Notes: generated from the sequence alone by a model not told the origin. Positions 36,900 through 45,194 are shown, counted from the stretch's first letter. The stretch: 64,000 bases of DNA from Aquimarina sp. MAR_2010_214 (GCF_002846555.1 NZ_PJMS01000001.1:4448501-4512500), one strand, 5' to 3'. Program-made: numbers and translations.

Positions 36900-38291
36900 A
36901 TGATCGTACAAGACACTATAGTAGCATTAGCAACCCCATCGGGAGCCGGGGCTATTGCGGTCATTCGCGTCTCTGGGAAAGACGCCATTACTATTTGCTC
37001 TCCTTTATTTCAATCTGTTAGTGGAAAAGAACTAAGTGCTCAAAAAAGTCATACTATCCATTTGGGACATATTGTTGATGAAAACAGAGTCTTAGATGAA
37101 GTTTTGGTATCTATTTTTAAAGGCTCTAATTCATATACTGGTGAGCCCACTATAGAGATTTCTTGTCACGGTTCTGTATATATTCAACAGGAAATTATTC
37201 AATTATTACTGCGGAAAGGATGTCGAATGGCTAATGCCGGAGAGTTTACATTACGTGCATTTATTAATGGAAAACTAGACCTTTCTCAAGCAGAAGCCGT
37301 GGCCGATCTTATTGCGTCTGATTCTGAAGCTTCTCATCAAATTGCAATGCAACAAATGCGAGGTGGTTTTTCTAATGAGATTCAAAAACTAAGAGATGAA
37401 CTCCTTAATTTTGCTTCCTTAATAGAACTAGAGCTAGATTTTGCCGAAGAAGATGTAGAATTTGCAGATCGCACTCAGTTTAAGGATCTAATCGCCAGAA
37501 TTATAAACGTATTAAAGCGCCTTATTGATTCTTTTGCAGTTGGTAATGTTATCAAAAACGGGATTCCGGTAGCTATTGTAGGAGAACCTAATGTTGGGAA
37601 GTCTACCTTACTTAACGCCTTGCTAAACGAAGAAAGAGCCATTGTATCAGATATTGCAGGAACCACTCGTGATACTATAGAAGATGAAATTACTATTGGT
37701 GGAATCGGTTTTAGATTCATAGACACTGCAGGGATACGAGAAACCAAAGATGTAGTAGAAAGCATAGGTATCCAAAAGACATTTGAAAAAATCGAACAAG
37801 CACAAGTAGTTATATATTTGGTCGACAGTTCACAACTAACAGTAGATAGCTTATTACAATTAAAGACTGAAATAGGAAAAATAAAAAATAAGTATCCTCA
37901 AAAGCCACTAGTAATTGTTGCTAATAAGGTTGATAAACTTGATGATGATCAAATTTCAAATCTGAAATCTGAAATCGAAAATATCCACCTGCTTTCTGCA
38001 AAACAAAATATTGGAGTTGAAGAATTACAAAATAAGCTTCTTGAATTTGTAAATACTGGTGCTTTGCGTAACAATGAAACCATAGTGACTAATTCTCGTC
38101 ATTATGATGCTCTATTAAAAGCTCTAGAAGAAATCCAAAAAGTACAATACGGCCTTGATTCTGGGCTTTCGGGAGATCTTATGGCTATAGACATTCGACA
38201 GGCGTTATATCACTTTGGAGAAATCACTGGAGAAATTACCAGTGATGATTTATTAGGTAATATCTTTGCTAATTTCTGTATCGGGAAATAG
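36900..38291 (+). CDS. mnmE: tRNA uridine-5-carboxymethylaminomethyl modification GTPase
   Basis: MnmE is the GTPase that with MnmG modifies U34 of certain tRNAs. The 463-residue protein has the tetrahydrofolate-binding N-terminal domain (DTIVALATPSGAGAIAVIRVSG), a helical domain, and an inserted G domain with GEPNVGKST near 228-236, DIAGTTRDTIED, DTAG and NKVD. The C-terminal FCIGK contains the cysteine needed for modification. The last 18 bp code for this tail and match the region used as an attachment site by some genomic islands. The adjacent integrase gene supports this. The gene stays intact. Confidence 0.97.
   Translation: MIVQDTIVALATPSGAGAIAVIRVSGKDAITICSPLFQSVSGKELSAQKSHTIHLGHIVDENRVLDEVLVSIFKGSNSYTGEPTIEISCHGSVYIQQEIIQLLLRKGCRMANAGEFTLRAFINGKLDLSQAEAVADLIASDSEASHQIAMQQMRGGFSNEIQKLRDELLNFASLIELELDFAEEDVEFADRTQFKDLIARIINVLKRLIDSFAVGNVIKNGIPVAIVGEPNVGKSTLLNALLNEERAIVSDIAGTTRDTIEDEITIGGIGFRFIDTAGIRETKDVVESIGIQKTFEKIEQAQVVIYLVDSSQLTVDSLLQLKTEIGKIKNKYPQKPLVIVANKVDKLDDDQISNLKSEIENIHLLSAKQNIGVEELQNKLLEFVNTGALRNNETIVTNSRHYDALLKALEEIQKVQYGLDSGLSGDLMAIDIRQALYHFGEITGEITSDDLLGNIFANFCIGK
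38274..38291 (+). other. Likely attachment site core at the end of mnmE
   Basis: TTCTGTATCGGGAAATAG, the last 18 bases of mnmE, closely resembles the attachment core of islands that enter the 3' end of this gene (the SGI1 type in Gammaproteobacteria, from memory). The integrase gene begins 160 bp later. A second copy of this core was not found in the rest of the window. Confidence 0.6.
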
Positions 38292-38341
38292 ATAGTCATT
38301 TTATTTGATTTCATTTGGGTGCAAATGACTATAAATCAAAT
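38292..38341. repeat. Interlocked inverted repeats beside mnmE
   Basis: Two perfect inverted repeats interleave in the order A-B-A'-B': ATAGTCATTT (38,292-38,301) with AAATGACTAT (38,323-38,332), and ATTTGATTT (38,303-38,311) with AAATCAAAT (38,333-38,341). A third, CATTTG-GGTG-CAAATG, is nested between. They directly touch the attachment core and may be recombinase-binding sites. Confidence 0.75.
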
Positions 38342-38412
38342 GATTGTTAATAACTATTTAAACTTTACTTTCTTTTGATATTGTAATTTTCATACTTTTA
38401 TTGCGTCTCATG

Positions 38413-38437
38413 TGTGTCTCAATATCTACGAGACACA
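38413..38437. repeat. 8-bp stem hairpin before the integrase start
   Basis: TGTGTCTC at 38,413-38,420 and GAGACACA at 38,430-38,437 form a perfect stem with a 9-base loop. It ends 14 bp before the preferred integrase ATG at 38,452, so it could bind a regulator or fold in the leader. Confidence 0.6.
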
Positions 38438-38451
38438 AAAAATGCGTCGCT

Positions 38452-39609
38452 ATGATAAAAGTTCACTTAAGGAAGAAAAAATTAAAAACTGGAAAGCAGA
38501 GTCTATATATAGAATATTATAAAGGTATACAAACTCTTGCTAATGGAAAAATTAAACACCTCAGGGATTACGAATACCTACAACTTTATTTAGTAGACAA
38601 TCCAAAATCTGCTTCTGAAAAGAAAAAGAACCGAGAACAATTTGAACTTGCTGAGCAAATCCTTGCTATACGAAAAGCAGAAGTTTATCAAGGAAAGTAT
38701 AGAATTCAAAACAATCATATTGGTAAAACAACCCTATTGGGTTTTTACGAAAAGAAGAAAGAAGAGCGTTACCAAACAAAGGGTAATTATGACAATTGGG
38801 ATGCTGCTCAAAAGCATCTAGAACAATATTCCCCTTCCCATATTACTTTTAATGACATTGATGTAGATTTTATAAAAGGTTTCAAAAAACATCTTGATAC
38901 GGTTGCTGTAACTAAAAGTAAAAAGAACCTATCTCAAAATACTAAGCATACTTATTTCAATAAATTCAAGGCTTGTTTGAATGCCGCTTTTGATGAAGGG
39001 TATTTGAAAGAAAATCTTATTAAAAAAGTTAAGGGGTTTTCAATGGGAGAATCCACTAGGGAATATCTTACTTGTGACGAGCTTCAAAAACTATCACAAA
39101 CCCCTTGTGCCATTCCATTATTAAAACGAGCTTTTCTTTTTTCAGCCCTTACCGGGATCAGATGGTCTGATGTTAATAAATTAAAATGGTCGGAAGTGCG
39201 AGAAGAAGGTAATGATGATGTTGGTAAAGCAATATTTCGAATTGTATTTCAACAGAAGAAAACAGAAGGCGTAGAATATTTGTATATCTCACAACAGGCT
39301 AGGGAACTCTTGGGAGAACGAAAGGATACTGAAGAGCGTGTATTTAAAGGGCTTCGTTATAGCGCTTATATGAATCTTCAGTTACTCCGTTGGTGTATGT
39401 TTTCTGGCATTACCAAGCACATTACATTTCATTCGGCAAGACACACGAATGCGGTTCTGTTATTGGAAAATGGAGCAGACATTTATACGGTTTCAAAGCG
39501 TTTAGGTCATAAAGAAATTCGAACTACAGAGATATATGCAAAAATCATTGATAAGAAGATGAAAGAGGCAGCCAATAGTATTCCTGTCTTAAAAATTTCT
39601 AATAATTAG
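38452..39609 (+). CDS. Tyrosine recombinase (site-specific integrase)
   Basis: This is an integrase of about 385 residues in the Bacteroidota mobile-element family. It has an N-terminal arm-type DNA-binding domain (KVHLRKKKLKTGKQSLYIEY), a SAM-like core-binding domain in the middle, and a C-terminal catalytic domain. Catalytic residues seen are Arg in TGIRWSDV (about 236), His-x-x-Arg in HSARHTNAV (about 328-331), His in RLGHKE (about 352) and Tyr in TEIYAKI (about 361). A TTG at 38,401 opens a longer frame, but it runs through a hairpin and its sequence does not look like protein, so ATG 38,452 is preferred. Its place next to mnmE marks the left end of the element. Confidence 0.93.
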   Translation: MIKVHLRKKKLKTGKQSLYIEYYKGIQTLANGKIKHLRDYEYLQLYLVDNPKSASEKKKNREQFELAEQILAIRKAEVYQGKYRIQNNHIGKTTLLGFYEKKKEERYQTKGNYDNWDAAQKHLEQYSPSHITFNDIDVDFIKGFKKHLDTVAVTKSKKNLSQNTKHTYFNKFKACLNAAFDEGYLKENLIKKVKGFSMGESTREYLTCDELQKLSQTPCAIPLLKRAFLFSALTGIRWSDVNKLKWSEVREEGNDDVGKAIFRIVFQQKKTEGVEYLYISQQARELLGERKDTEERVFKGLRYSAYMNLQLLRWCMFSGITKHITFHSARHTNAVLLLENGADIYTVSKRLGHKEIRTTEIYAKIIDKKMKEAANSIPVLKISNN

Positions 39610-39748
39610 AATTTTTTAAGGCTTAAATGAATTTTCGTTCAATATGCTCCTCATAAAGCAACGGGAGTGAATTGAAAGGAAATTATAAAAAAAATTATAT
39701 AAAAAATATAGAATACAATAAGAGTATCTCTTTTTGATAAGGCGTGTT

Positions 39749-39967
39749 CTATTGTTTCGGAAGTTTATAATCTTTGCATATTTCTTTAAATAATTCACTT
39801 GGATCCGCTTCAATTGCCAAGGCAATTAAATACAACTCTCTAACACGAAGTTTTGTTCTAGGATTATTAGAAAGATCACTCATTCTTGTTTTGTTTATTC
39901 CCGTTTTCCTTGCAACATCAGATCGGTTAATTGATCTTTTTGTAAAGTATATTCCTAACTCAGTCAC
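39749..39967 (-). CDS. Cro/C1-type HTH regulator
   Basis: This is a 72-residue DNA-binding protein. The sequence NRSDVARKTGINKTRMSDLSNN has the helix-turn-helix pattern of XRE/Cro-C1 regulators, followed by a helix with IALAIEADPSELFKEI. It is encoded divergently from the backbone genes at 40,236, and the 268-bp gap has several GATC-containing repeats that may be its operators. Such a small regulator is typical near the integrase of Bacteroidota elements and may hold excision or replication genes in check. That role is inferred. Confidence 0.82.
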   Translation of the reverse strand: MTELGIYFTKRSINRSDVARKTGINKTRMSDLSNNPRTKLRVRELYLIALAIEADPSELFKEICKDYKLPKQ

Positions 39968-40235
39968 TTATTAAAAATTTAGACAATAAAGTTACTTATT
40001 CAGATCATGTTATCCGAAAAACAGAACTTTTGTTTTGAAATTGATCTAATTATTATTACATTTGATCTGTTTAATGGATCAATAAGTCTTAAAAACAGAC
40101 TTTTCATTAGTATTCATAATATCATTTTGGTAATTATTAGTATGTCTTTTTAATGAAAATCATTAAAAATCTGTCATCTAAATGGGGTAAAATGGTAGCG
40201 ACTTAAAATTCTCAATAACCTAATTTATAGAAACC

Positions 40236-41117
40236 ATGAAGCAAGATATCTTTATTCCGACGCAATTTCCTTTACAGGAGGAGCTCTTAGACCTTTTAAA
40301 AAAATTACTGACATTGCATTCTGTATATGTGATTGGTTACAATAAAGAAAAGAAGCAGCAGAATGTCTATCTATTACCACAAAGTGTAATCTCTCAAAAG
40401 GTGGTAACATATACACTGCTCATCATTACATATAAGCCCATTTCCAAAAGGCTAAGGGACTTTATGGACGATTTATACAATAAGATGCAAAAACGTTGTA
40501 AGGTATATGCTATTACATATACTTTATCAAAAGTCAAGAAGCGATTAAATTATGGCGACAATTTTTTGTCTAATAATATTTTCCAAACACCTTGTATCTA
40601 TAAAGAAGATGATTGCCTGTCTAAATTCAGCAACTACGCTTTGCTTTTCCATCAAAATGTTTATGATCGCATTCAAGAAACTTGGACGAACCGTATGGAT
40701 CGCGCAGAATATCTACTTGCCATTATAGATAACATTGAACCCAAAGAAGATTCCATCTCCAGATTGTCTATCCTTCACCATGCTTTGGAACAGGTAAGTA
40801 TGGCACTTTTATTTGTGTTTTGGGAATTTAAACCACAACACTATTCACTATCCTATCTATTGCATTTATGCAGCCAATTTTCACAATTACCACAGACTAT
40901 TTTCCCCAAGGCGACTTATGGTTTACATCGTATATATTATATGCTCTGTAATGCACACCACATCATCCGATTCAAAGTCCAAAATGAATTTTCAAATGAG
41001 GATACAGACAAGGCTTATAACCGCTGTGAATGGTTTTATGACGAAGCCAAGAAATTGGGTGATGCACAATTAGAACACCTCAAGGAACTCCATTGCAATC
41101 CATCTAATCAGTACTAA
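40236..41117 (+). CDS. HEPN-like protein of mobile element, function unknown
   Basis: This 293-residue protein has two parts. The N-terminal 125 residues alternate beta strands and helices (SVYVIGYNKEKKQQNVYLL, TYTLLIITYKPISKRLRDFM) in a way that recalls a nucleotidyltransferase fold, but no GS-x-D motif is present. The C-terminal part, from about 150, with HHALEQVSMALLFVFWEF and YSLSYLLHLCSQF, resembles a HEPN domain. It lacks a clear R-x4-6-H motif, so it may be inactive or structural. It is the first of three small rightward genes with short gaps (19 and 16 bp). Function unknown. Confidence 0.6.
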   Translation: MKQDIFIPTQFPLQEELLDLLKKLLTLHSVYVIGYNKEKKQQNVYLLPQSVISQKVVTYTLLIITYKPISKRLRDFMDDLYNKMQKRCKVYAITYTLSKVKKRLNYGDNFLSNNIFQTPCIYKEDDCLSKFSNYALLFHQNVYDRIQETWTNRMDRAEYLLAIIDNIEPKEDSISRLSILHHALEQVSMALLFVFWEFKPQHYSLSYLLHLCSQFSQLPQTIFPKATYGLHRIYYMLCNAHHIIRFKVQNEFSNEDTDKAYNRCEWFYDEAKKLGDAQLEHLKELHCNPSNQY

Positions 41118-41136
41118 TCTTTATAATCGGAATGTC

Positions 41137-41457
41137 ATGAAGCAAGAAGACACAAAACAAGATATCCAAGAACTCATTAAACGACATCTTACACTTTTAG
41201 AAACTAATCCTCACAATACAGATAAAAGTATTATTATACTACCTATAGGGAGTTATAAAGAGGTTATAGAACTTATTTTGAATCTTCAAAAAACCTGTAT
41301 AATGGCATTACAAGCAGACTATATATCCAACACATACATTGGAGACCCCAATGTAAATATACAGGCAGTACTGGAATTCATCACCCAACTCATGCCATAT
41401 GAAGAAATGATATTTTTGGATGAAGTGAAGGAAATAATGAAAAAAACAGAAAACTAA
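41137..41457 (+). CDS. Small hypothetical protein, paralogue of the next gene
   Basis: This is a 106-residue protein. Its second half (EVIELILNLQKTCIMALQADY, then VLEFITQLMPYEEMIFLDEV) aligns with the same part of the protein from 41,474. Shared features are a helix with an I-L-x-x-x-C-I-x-A-x-Q-x-D core and a QLxPxEExxFLDE helix. I do not recognise a family. It lies 19 bp after the HEPN-like gene and 16 bp before its paralogue, so it belongs to that operon. The N-terminus MKQEDTKQDIQELIKRH is helical and charged. The role is not known. Confidence 0.65.
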   Translation: MKQEDTKQDIQELIKRHLTLLETNPHNTDKSIIILPIGSYKEVIELILNLQKTCIMALQADYISNTYIGDPNVNIQAVLEFITQLMPYEEMIFLDEVKEIMKKTEN

Positions 41458-41473
41458 AAGCAAAAAAGCAGCT

Positions 41474-41791
41474 ATGAAAAAGAATAAAATTAAAGCATTA
41501 GAAGCTTTGGCAAAGAGCAAATTAGTGGTGTTACATCACTCTAATGCACGAAAAGGAAAATTCAAACCCTCATTCTTGCAATTTGACGGCTATTTGGATT
41601 TGTTTACTACCATTGAATCCTTAATAAACGTGTGCATATTGGCTAGCCAAGGAGACAGCTATTGTCCTCCCCGCGTTAAAGACCATGGATCTGATATTCG
41701 CAAAACTTTAGAATTAGCAAATCAGCTTTTACCTTTTGAAGAAGGTGAATTTTTAGATGAAGCACATAAACTTTTTATACAGAAATCTTAA
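41474..41791 (+). CDS. Small hypothetical protein, paralogue of the previous gene
   Basis: This is a 105-residue protein that matches the 41,137 protein over its C-terminal 70 residues: TTIESLINVCILASQGDSY, then a variable loop with CPPRVKDHG, then TLELANQLLPFEEGEFLDEA. The N-terminal 35 residues are basic (KKNKIKALEALAKSKLVVLHHSNARKG is split by a short strand), so nucleic-acid contact is possible. The pair probably arose by tandem duplication within the element. The function is unknown. The next 321 bp contain no gene. Confidence 0.65.
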   Translation: MKKNKIKALEALAKSKLVVLHHSNARKGKFKPSFLQFDGYLDLFTTIESLINVCILASQGDSYCPPRVKDHGSDIRKTLELANQLLPFEEGEFLDEAHKLFIQKS

Positions 41792-41989
41792 AACTAGCGT
41801 TTTTAAATTCCTTTTTGGCCGTCCACCCTCCTTTTTATTGTTAATAACCTACAATATCGCCCAAAAGACCTATTTGACCAAAATTTTAAATAGCGTTATT
41901 TGATACCATATAAATACAGATAATATGCAATTTAAAATACTTCATGAAATTTGATTGCATTTAGTTTAATGTGTTGTTTGTCAATTATT

Positions 41990-41998
41990 TGTGGATAA
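41990..41998 (-). promoter_or_regulatory. Exact DnaA-box match
   Basis: TTATCCACA on the minus strand equals the DnaA-box consensus. A 9-mer occurs by chance now and then, so this matters only because the element encodes replication proteins and has an iteron array nearby. Confidence 0.4.
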
Positions 41999-42067
41999 CT
42001 ATTTTGTATTCTTTCTTCTTTCAATAGCCTCATTTTATACTTTTATTTCCATCATCCCATAAGGGAA

Positions 42068-42085
42068 AACAAAAGCGCTTTTGTT
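42068..42085. promoter_or_regulatory. 18-bp perfect palindrome before the HTH gene
   Basis: AACAAAAGCGCTTTTGTT is fully self-complementary and ends 27 bp before the ATG at 42,113. The position is that of an operator for the downstream gene or its own product. Confidence 0.55.
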
Positions 42086-42112
42086 CATTTTATAAATCTA
42101 AAAATAATAAAA

Positions 42113-42400
42113 ATGGACAATCTTTTAATCCTTGAACGATTAGATCGTTTAGAAAAACTACTTATAGGTAGTAAAGAGGTATTAACCTTTGACGAGACCT
42201 GTGACTATACAGGCATTTCCAGAAGTTACCTTTATAAACTGACCTCCTCAGGAAGAATTCCACACTCCAAACCCAATGGTAAAATGCTCTTTTTTGAGAA
42301 AACGAAACTTGTAGATTGGCTGCTTCAGAATAAGCGTAAATCACAACAAGAAATCGAAGCAGAAGCTTTGACTTATGCCATGCACCATAAAGTACGATAG
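42113..42400 (+). CDS. Excisionase-like helix-turn-helix protein
   Basis: This is a 95-residue DNA-binding protein of the HTH_17/MerR-like group common in Bacteroidota mobile elements. The pattern VLTFDETCDYTGISRSYLYKLTSSGRIP (read as a short helix-turn-helix from about 24 to 50) is followed by a wing with a glycine turn and FFEKTKLVDWLL. Such proteins act as excisionases or as activators of the following replication genes. It is 29 bp before the primase-helicase gene, so the two are probably cotranscribed. The target site may be the palindrome just upstream. Confidence 0.85.
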   Translation: MDNLLILERLDRLEKLLIGSKEVLTFDETCDYTGISRSYLYKLTSSGRIPHSKPNGKMLFFEKTKLVDWLLQNKRKSQQEIEAEALTYAMHHKVR

Positions 42401-42429
42401 GGGGAAACTCCTATGCTAAAACAATTCTC

Positions 42430-43638
42430 ATGAAACAGATACCTTATATCCGTGTGGGCACGTCCTATTACAAGCGCGTTAAAGCCCCAACCATTGCTGG
42501 ACACTTTAATGAAATCTTAGTGCATTGGAATATAGAAACTATTAAGCAAGATCATGGTAAAGACCACTTAAGCAAAATCTCAAAATATGATGGGTTTACC
42601 TGTATTCCAAGTCACTTGAACTTTCAACAGGAATATCTAGGGTTTTACAATATCTATTCGCCTTTGGGAAAGTCTCCAAAAGAAGGTGATATTTCAAATT
42701 CCCTAAAATTCGTAAAGCACATTTTCGGCGAACACTATGAACTGGGATTGGATTACCTGAAATTACTATATCTAAAACCCATTCAAGTATTGCCTATTTT
42801 ATGCTTAGTGTCTAAAGAACGCTCCACAGGAAAGAGCACCTTTTTAAAATGGCTCAAAGAAATCTTTGATAACAATCTTACCTATTTAACCAATGATAGT
42901 TTTAGCAGTCAGTTTAATGCAGATTGGGCAAACAAGCTTTTAATATGTATTGATGAAGTGTTGTTCAATAAAGAAGAACTCACAGAGCGTATTAAATATC
43001 TAAGTACTACCAATATCAATAAGCTAGAGGCTAAAGGAAAAGATAAACGTGAAGTTGAGTTTTTCGGAAAGTTCATCCTATGCAGCAATAATGAAGATAG
43101 CTTTATAAAGATTGATGCCAATGAAACCAGGTTCTGGGTTATTAAGGTTCCCACATTAGAAAAAGAGGAGACTCACTTTCTGGAGAATCTGATTAAAGAA
43201 ATTCCTGCTTTTATGCATTTTTTAGAACACAGAAAGCTAAGTTCAAAACACATCACACGAATGTGGTTTACAGCACAACAAATAAAAACCAAAGCTTTAA
43301 CAAGGTTGGTGCAGAAAAATCGCAATCGGGTTGAAAAGGAATTGGCAAGTATCCTACTGAGTGTGATTGAAAAATTTGATCTAGAAACTGTAGATCTCTG
43401 TCCCATGGATGCCTTGCTGTCGTTAAATAAGACTCGAGTAAAAACAGATTTGACGCAGTTGCGAAAGTTGCTGAAAATGGATTGGAAATTAAGTAACCAG
43501 AAGAACTCGAACAAATATCAAAAATTTGTGGTTTGGACGGATGGCGATATGACTTTAGTCGATAGCAAGGGACGTTATTTTACTGTCGAAAAGGATTTCT
43601 TGATCAAAAATTTTGATGATATGATGACGGATTCGTAA
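42430..43638 (+). CDS. Primase-helicase family protein
   Basis: This is a 402-residue protein resembling superfamily 3-type helicases of plasmids and phage. The Walker A region is SKERSTGKSTFLK near 128-140, the Walker B region is LLICIDEVLF near 170-179, and the sensor FILCSNNED is near 215-223. The C-terminal 100 residues look like a DNA-binding winged-helix region with many basic residues. It likely unwinds the element origin together with the Toprim primase encoded 205 bp downstream. Between them lies an array of short repeats fit for an origin. Related annotated proteins are common in Bacteroidota mobilizable elements. Confidence 0.85.
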   Translation: MKQIPYIRVGTSYYKRVKAPTIAGHFNEILVHWNIETIKQDHGKDHLSKISKYDGFTCIPSHLNFQQEYLGFYNIYSPLGKSPKEGDISNSLKFVKHIFGEHYELGLDYLKLLYLKPIQVLPILCLVSKERSTGKSTFLKWLKEIFDNNLTYLTNDSFSSQFNADWANKLLICIDEVLFNKEELTERIKYLSTTNINKLEAKGKDKREVEFFGKFILCSNNEDSFIKIDANETRFWVIKVPTLEKEETHFLENLIKEIPAFMHFLEHRKLSSKHITRMWFTAQQIKTKALTRLVQKNRNRVEKELASILLSVIEKFDLETVDLCPMDALLSLNKTRVKTDLTQLRKLLKMDWKLSNQKNSNKYQKFVVWTDGDMTLVDSKGRYFTVEKDFLIKNFDDMMTDS

Positions 43639-43820
43639 TAACCCAATGATTACAAGAGCTAAGGCTGTCATCAAACTGTCATCATTTTGTCATCAAAAAA
43701 AATAATGATGACAGAATAAAGTTATAAAAAAATAAGAATGATGACGTGATGACAAAATGATGATGAGTTAAACCTAGTAAGGTAAAGGCTTTAGAGGATG
43801 TTGTCATCAAATCATCAAAA
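43622..43820. repeat. Iteron-like array of TGTCATCA / TGATGACA repeats
   Basis: At least eight copies of an 8-bp unit occur. TGTCATCA appears at 43,666, 43,677 and 43,688 (exactly 11 bp apart) and again at 43,802. The reverse form TGATGACA appears at 43,706 and 43,747, with near copies at 43,622, 43,739 and 43,758. The array lies between the two replication genes, the expected place for an origin. It starts inside the end of the helicase gene. Confidence 0.8.
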
Positions 43821-43843
43821 AATAACCTAAAACACATTGGCTA

Positions 43844-44704
43844 ATGAAAAGAAAAATAAATTGTGAAACAGCCCGTAACTTTTCTATCGTGAAGGCGCTA
43901 GAAAAATTAGGACACTTTCCCAAAAAGTCAACGGAAAAAGAAGCTTGGTTTCTAAGTCCTTTCAGGTCAGAAACCCAAGCCTCTTTTAAAGTCTCTAAAA
44001 CCAAGAATCGATGGTACGACCACGGTGAGGGTATTGGAGGGAACGTAATCGATTTAGTGTGCAAGATTTTAAAATGTTCCATAAAAGAAACCTTAGCGTT
44101 TTTGAATGATAGTATAGCTACTATTCCTTTTAAGAAGCAACTCGTTTTTAATGAAAAGGAAACAGGAATTAGTATCCTTAAAGTTCAAGATATCATACAT
44201 CCAGCTTTGATTCAATATGTAGACTCCAGGAATATTACTTTGCCTGTTGTGAAAACCTATTGCAAAGAGGTTTGGTACACCTATAAAGGATCACAATATT
44301 TCGCCATTGGATTAAATAATAATCGAGGTGGTTGGGAATTACGGAATAAGATTTTCAAAAATTGTTGCAGCCCTAAATCTTATACATACATCAAAAGGAA
44401 CTGTAATCAATTAGTCATTCTTGAAGGGATGTTTGATTTGTTGTCACTTGTAATGATGGATGACGTTTTGTTGAGCACTTCAGATATTCTTGTTTTAAAC
44501 TCCATCAGTTTTATAAATGATATTGAAAAATACATTTCCAAGTACGCCTTAGTTCATTTGTATTTGGATAATGATAGTACTGGTCAAAAGGCAACTCAAT
44601 ATTTAAATGATAAGTACAAAGTAAGTATTGACAAAAGCTCAAGCTATAGGAATTATAAAGATTTAAACGATTTGTTGAGTCATGAAAAAAGAAAAACCAC
44701 TTAA
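43844..44704 (+). CDS. CHC2/Toprim primase of the mobile element
   Basis: This is a 286-residue DNA primase-like protein. The N-terminal domain resembles the CHC2 zinc-finger domain (WFLSPFRSETQASFKV, RWYDHGEGIGGNVIDLV), but the zinc cysteines are absent. This is common for mobile-element primases. The Toprim domain gives LVILEGMFDLLSL near 187-199 (catalytic glutamate) and HLYLDNDSTGQKA near 239-251 (the DxD pair). It overlaps mobC by 23 bp, so replication and mobilization genes are coupled. It probably starts replication of the circular form from the iteron region just upstream. Confidence 0.85.
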   Translation: MKRKINCETARNFSIVKALEKLGHFPKKSTEKEAWFLSPFRSETQASFKVSKTKNRWYDHGEGIGGNVIDLVCKILKCSIKETLAFLNDSIATIPFKKQLVFNEKETGISILKVQDIIHPALIQYVDSRNITLPVVKTYCKEVWYTYKGSQYFAIGLNNNRGGWELRNKIFKNCCSPKSYTYIKRNCNQLVILEGMFDLLSLVMMDDVLLSTSDILVLNSISFINDIEKYISKYALVHLYLDNDSTGQKATQYLNDKYKVSIDKSSSYRNYKDLNDLLSHEKRKTT

Positions 44705-45194
44705 TTTTAGATCAAAAGATAAAAAGGAGCAGTATCTAAAGATTCCTACTGATTTACTAAATCATTCGGATAGTGTGGAATTGGATTTTAACGAAACTTC
44801 ATCTGAAATGAAAATGGTCTTGAGTAGGAATTCAAGATGTGTGTCTGTGGACACATTCTTGTTTACTCCCCTTGGTCGCAAAGAAAAAAGAGTGTTTAAG
44901 GGGAAGGATGATCTCGTTAAGTTTCGATGTTCTGTTTATGAAAAGAAGCTTCTAAAAGTTAAAGCATTAAGAAGTGGATTAACCTTAAGTGAATATATAC
45001 GGCGTAGTCTATTTGAAAAAGAAATTACAGAGCGCTTTACCGATGAACATATAGAACTTTATAAAATGCTGATTAAATATCACAATAATTTTAAATCCAT
45101 TGGTAACATGTACAGAAAGCGAAATCCTAAATTGACTGAAACGATATATGATCTAGCCAATGACATTAAATCTCATCTTAAAAAATTTCAGTGA
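44682..45194 (+). CDS. mobC: Mobilization relaxosome protein MobC
   Basis: This is a 170-residue accessory relaxosome protein. The central ribbon-helix-helix-like part KFRCSVYEKKLLKVKALRSGLTLSEYIRRSLFE (from about 86 on) and the C-terminal YHNNFKSIGNMYRKRN and LANDIKSHL helices follow the Bacteroidota MobC pattern, in which a conserved N-x-N/G-N region contacts DNA. The N-terminal 80 residues are variable. It overlaps the primase by 23 bp and the relaxase start by 4 bp. It likely opens oriT DNA for the relaxase. No oriT could be assigned by eye. Confidence 0.85.
   Translation: MKKEKPLNFRSKDKKEQYLKIPTDLLNHSDSVELDFNETSSEMKMVLSRNSRCVSVDTFLFTPLGRKEKRVFKGKDDLVKFRCSVYEKKLLKVKALRSGLTLSEYIRRSLFEKEITERFTDEHIELYKMLIKYHNNFKSIGNMYRKRNPKLTETIYDLANDIKSHLKKFQ

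Larger units (their letters stand above)
41792..42112. other. Non-coding control region of the element
   Basis: The 321 bp contain no gene. On the minus strand TTATCCACA (41,990-41,998) is an exact DnaA-box match. A perfect 18-bp palindrome lies at 42,068-42,085, 28 bp before the HTH gene. The AT-rich stretch between may hold its promoter. Confidence 0.6.

Noticed and set aside
38401..38451. Extended integrase N-terminus from TTG
   Set aside because: The added 17 codons run through a perfect hairpin and have no likeness to arm-type domains; ATG 38,452 gives a normal N-terminus.
39616..39825. 69-codon minus-strand frame overlapping the HTH regulator
   Set aside because: Low-complexity tyrosine and asparagine rich sequence in the wrong frame; the regulator frame is better supported.
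43622..43820. CRISPR array
   Set aside because: The repeats are only 8 bp, occur in both directions and have no spacers of regular length; they fit iterons instead.
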